Positions 62,013 through 64,000 of a stretch of 64,000 bases of DNA are shown here, one piece after another. The translations under genes were made by a program, and so were the position numbers. The stretch lies in contig NZ_JABTEX010000002.1 of NCBI RefSeq assembly GCF_015711645.1, positions 1,831,537-1,895,536 on the forward strand, written 5' to 3'. Each line of letters begins with the position of its first letter. Positions within the stretch are counted from its first letter, which is position 1. Under the pieces are notes generated by a model that was not told the origin of the DNA, ran no database searches, and saw only the letters and a program-made list of their open reading frames with translations. The DNA is from Planomonospora sp. ID82291. Its GTDB lineage: Bacteria > Actinomycetota > Actinomycetes > Streptosporangiales > Streptosporangiaceae.

Positions 62013-62040
62013 GCCCCGGGAGATCGAGATCTCCCGGGGC
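62013..62040 (-). terminator. Intrinsic terminator of the L,D-transpeptidase gene
   Basis: A perfect 13-bp stem (GCCCCGGGAGATC at 62013-62025 with 62028-62040). On the minus strand it is followed by a TTTTCGTTT run, a true Rho-independent terminator, 24 bases after the stop. It insulates the SOS promoter just beyond it. Confidence 0.88.
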
Positions 62041-62063
62041 CCGCGCTCCGCGGCCGGTCGCGG

Positions 62064-62870
62064 CTATCGGGCGAACCTGCCCCGGACGTGGACCGGCACC
62101 CCCGTGCCGAGCAGGTCGGGCAGGATCCCGGCGACGTGCATCGGCAGGCGCACGCATCCGTGGGAGGCCGGCGTCAGCGGAACCGAGAGGGCGCCGTGGA
62201 AGGCGATGCCGCCGTTGAAGAAGATGGGGTTGTACAGCTGGCCCAGGTAGGACCGGTGCCAGCCGTCCCGGCGCCAGGTCGTCCTGTAGTCGCCCGTCGG
62301 CGTGCGGGCGTCACCGCAGAACCTCTGCGTCTTGCCCTGCCAGGTGGCGGTCTCGCAGTAGGGGATCCCGCTGCCCGAGGAGGTGTGGCTGATCAGCCTC
62401 ACCCGCCCGTCGACGTAGAGCACCATCACCTGGGTGGTGAGGTTCATCTCCACGCGGGTGGGCTTGCCCTTGGGCACCAGGACCCTGGGGGCCCGCGGGG
62501 ACTCCAGGGCGTTCCAGGTGCGCCGGGTGACGGTGCCGGCCGGCTTCAGGCCGTTGACCTTCTGGAACGCCCACACCGCGGCCTGGGTCGCCCCGCCGTA
62601 CCGGCCGTCGATCCGGCCCGGGTGGTAGCCGAGCTCCTTCAGCCGGACCTGCAGCGCCTTGACCGCGGTGCCCTTGGCGCCGACCCTGAGCGTCCTGCCC
62701 GGCGCGGTGAACGGAGCCGGCTCGGCCGTCGCCGCGGGAGCCGTGAACGCGGCTCCCACCGTGGCGACCGGCACCGCCGGGGCGGCGGGCGCCGCGTGCG
62801 CGGCGCCGGAGGACAGGAGCAGCGCTCCCGTCATGAGTGCGGCCACTCCGAGCCGCCGTCCAACCCCCAC
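62064..62870 (-). CDS. L,D-transpeptidase with peptidoglycan-binding domain
   Basis: A 268-residue exported enzyme: signal peptide ending AHAAP near residue 28, a PG_binding_1 domain (about 60-125, VKALQVRLKELGYHPGRIDG), and a YkuD catalytic domain with HGALS and the SHGCVRL active-site motif (cysteine). It makes 3-3 cross-links or attaches proteins to peptidoglycan. GTG start at 62868-62870. A strong terminator follows. Confidence 0.93.
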   Translation of the reverse strand: MGVGRRLGVAALMTGALLLSSGAAHAAPAAPAVPVATVGAAFTAPAATAEPAPFTAPGRTLRVGAKGTAVKALQVRLKELGYHPGRIDGRYGGATQAAVWAFQKVNGLKPAGTVTRRTWNALESPRAPRVLVPKGKPTRVEMNLTTQVMVLYVDGRVRLISHTSSGSGIPYCETATWQGKTQRFCGDARTPTGDYRTTWRRDGWHRSYLGQLYNPIFFNGGIAFHGALSVPLTPASHGCVRLPMHVAGILPDLLGTGVPVHVRGRFAR

Positions 62871-62990
62871 GTCACTTCATCCCCTCATCGCACTGGATAG
62901 TCGGATCAACGGAACATAGCGCACCTCCAGGATGCGCCCTCGGCCGGTTATGAAGAGGTGACCGACCGGTAACGTGTTTAGAGTGGCGGG

Positions 62991-63467
62991 GTGCCGGAAA
63001 AGTTGCATCCGAACATCGAGAAGGTCGCCGCCGCCCTGCGCGAGCACGGCGCCCTCGGGGAGATCGTCGTGTTCTCCCAGGCCACGCCCACCGCGGCGAC
63101 CGCCGCCGCGCAGCTCGGCTGCGCGGTCGGCGCCATCGCCAACAGCCTCGTCTTCGACGCCGACGGCGAGCCGCTCCTGGTGCTCACCAGCGGGGCCCAC
63201 CGGGTCGACACCGACCTGGTCGCGGAGACGGTCGGCGCAGCCGCGGTACGGCGGGCCACGCCGGAGCTCGTCCGCGCGGCCACCGGCCAGCCCATCGGCG
63301 GCGTCGCCCCGATCGGTCATCCGGCCCCGATCCGGACCCTGGTGGACACCTGGCTGCAGGCGCACGAGGTGGTCTGGGCCGCCGCGGGCCACCCGCACAG
63401 CGTCTTTCCCACCTCCTACGACGAACTGCTCCGCATCACGGGCGGCGTCGCGGCGGAGGTCGCGTGA
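62991..63467 (+). CDS. YbaK/EbsC family aminoacyl-tRNA deacylase-like protein
   Basis: A 158-residue editing-domain protein related to YbaK and ProX: TAATAAAQLGCAVGAIANSLVF, VLTSGAHRVD (the conserved lysine position reads His), GQPIGGVAPIGHP and the final AAAGHPHSVFPTSYDELLRITGG. Such proteins free mischarged tRNAs (often Ala- or Cys-tRNA(Pro)). TAGAGT lies six bases before the GTG start (leaderless). Overlaps the next gene by GTGA. Confidence 0.88.
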   Translation: MPEKLHPNIEKVAAALREHGALGEIVVFSQATPTAATAAAQLGCAVGAIANSLVFDADGEPLLVLTSGAHRVDTDLVAETVGAAAVRRATPELVRAATGQPIGGVAPIGHPAPIRTLVDTWLQAHEVVWAAAGHPHSVFPTSYDELLRITGGVAAEVA

Positions 63468-63823
63468 TCACCGTCTGGCACAACCCGCGCTGTTCCAAGA
63501 GCCGCTGCGCCCTCGACGCGTTCTCCGGCGCGGGCAGGGAGGTGACCGTCCGCCGCTACCTGGACGACCCGCCCACGGTCACGGAGCTCGCCGCCGTCCT
63601 CGACCGGCTCGGCCTGCAGCCGTGGGACGTCACCCGGATGGGGGAGGAGCGGGCCCGGGAGCTCGGGTTGGCGGAGCGGCCGCGCGATCGTGACGAGTGG
63701 ATCGCGCTCCTGGCCGCGAACCCGATCCTGATCCAGCGTCCCATCGTGCTCACCGACGACGGCCGCGCCGTGGTCGCCCGCGACGGGGAAACCCTGGAAG
63801 CCCTCCTCCGGGACGGTTTCTAA
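63464..63823 (+). CDS. ArsC/Spx-family protein (arsenate reductase-like)
   Basis: A 119-residue thioredoxin-like protein: HNPRCSKSRCALD holds the catalytic cysteine of the ArsC motif (CSKSR), followed by VRRYLDDPPT and a late NPILIQRPIV with the conserved arginine. The E. coli-type ArsC uses glutaredoxin; actinobacteria lack glutathione, so the reductant and even the substrate are uncertain. No ars genes adjoin; it is cotranscribed with the YbaK-like gene. Confidence 0.88.
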   Translation: MITVWHNPRCSKSRCALDAFSGAGREVTVRRYLDDPPTVTELAAVLDRLGLQPWDVTRMGEERARELGLAERPRDRDEWIALLAANPILIQRPIVLTDDGRAVVARDGETLEALLRDGF

Positions 63824-63848
63824 CCCGTTGAACGGCGGGTCCCGTTCG

Positions 63849-64000
63849 CGCGGTGGTTCGGCCGGGTCCCGTTCGCGCGGTCGCCGGGGTGGGTGTGCGC
63901 TGCGGTGGTTCGGCCGGGTCCCGTTCGCGCGGTCGCCGGGGTGGGTGTGCGCTGCGGTGGTTCGGCCGGGTCCCGTTCGCGCGGTCGCCGGGGTGGGTGT
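63849..64000. repeat. 52-bp tandem repeat running off the window
   Basis: Two full perfect 52-base units (63897-63948, 63949-64000), each starting GCGCTGCGGTGGTTCGGCCG, and a truncated first unit from about 63849. The array begins about 25 bases after the arsC-like stop and the window ends exactly at a unit boundary, so more copies may follow. Confidence 0.95.

Overview
The window is a very GC-rich stretch of a filamentous actinobacterium chromosome. Many start codons are GTG, gene pairs often share ATGA or GTGA junctions, and many genes have a TANNNT box only 6-8 bases before the start codon, the usual sign of leaderless transcripts. As I recall the gene orders, the content resembles the Streptomyces coelicolor SCO2100-2130 region and the Mycobacterium tuberculosis Rv2172c-Rv2188c region: metF, idsA-like prenyl synthase, Rv2175c, thi genes, PASTA kinase, pfkA-macRS, glucokinase, ArsA-like ATPase, fadD15-pimB. 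The species cannot be named from sequence alone; a Streptosporangiales-type genome is a guess. I see no rRNA or tRNA gene, CRISPR array, IS element or phage gene, so this reads as chromosomal core with small lineage-specific inserts.

Layout. 1-4.8 kb: end of a sensor kinase, a stand-alone Lrp ligand-binding domain, a DnaQ/GIY-YIG nuclease, and a NarL-type two-component pair. 4.9-11.4 kb: NYN-domain protein, two NlpC/P60 wall hydrolases (the second behind a c-di-AMP riboswitch), an OmpR-type two-component pair and a VanZ-like protein. 11.7-24.7 kb: metalloproteases, PimB-like mannosyltransferase, long-chain acyl-CoA ligase, phosphoesterase, SRPBCC-ArsA-DUF5304-glucokinase run, secreted beta-propeller, alpha/beta hydrolase. 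24.8-32.4 kb: acyltransferase, twin CrcB fluoride channels, MarR/DoxX divergent pair with two palindromic operators, homocysteine methyltransferase, a MerR-VIT/VWA operon with a 23-bp operator, and Dps. 32.6-41.2 kb: PhoX behind PHO-box-like repeats, WrbA, a lactonase-fold protein, a PPi-type phosphofructokinase behind a DasR-like site, MacS/MacR kinase and regulator flanking a lipoprotein, and ThiI. 41.2-51.0 kb: small membrane and secreted proteins, molybdopterin oxidoreductase, LytTR regulator, endonuclease IV, glycerate kinase, DUF418-kinase-regulator operon, PgeF. 51.2-64 kb: PASTA kinase, TPP-riboswitch thiO-thiS-thiG operon, ferredoxin-reductase-like flavoprotein, Rv2175c-thiE, prenyl synthase, metF, GNAT, a LexA-boxed small gene plus HEPN protein, L,D-transpeptidase, YbaK and ArsC proteins.

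How the parts work together. Several loci serve the cell envelope (two NlpC/P60 enzymes, L,D-transpeptidase, PgeF, PASTA kinase, VanZ, PimB, MacRS). Others form thiamine synthesis (thiO/S/G/E; ThiI may serve tRNA thiolation instead), sugar entry to glycolysis (glucokinase, phosphofructokinase, glycerate kinase) and folate/methionine one-carbon metabolism (metF, mmuM). The most striking regulatory finding is at 61.7-62.0 kb: a near-consensus promoter sandwiched by two LexA boxes drives a leaderless 66-residue gene translationally coupled to a HEPN protein. A second theme is structural: unrelated GC-rich minisatellites sit on or just after stop codons at about ten places.
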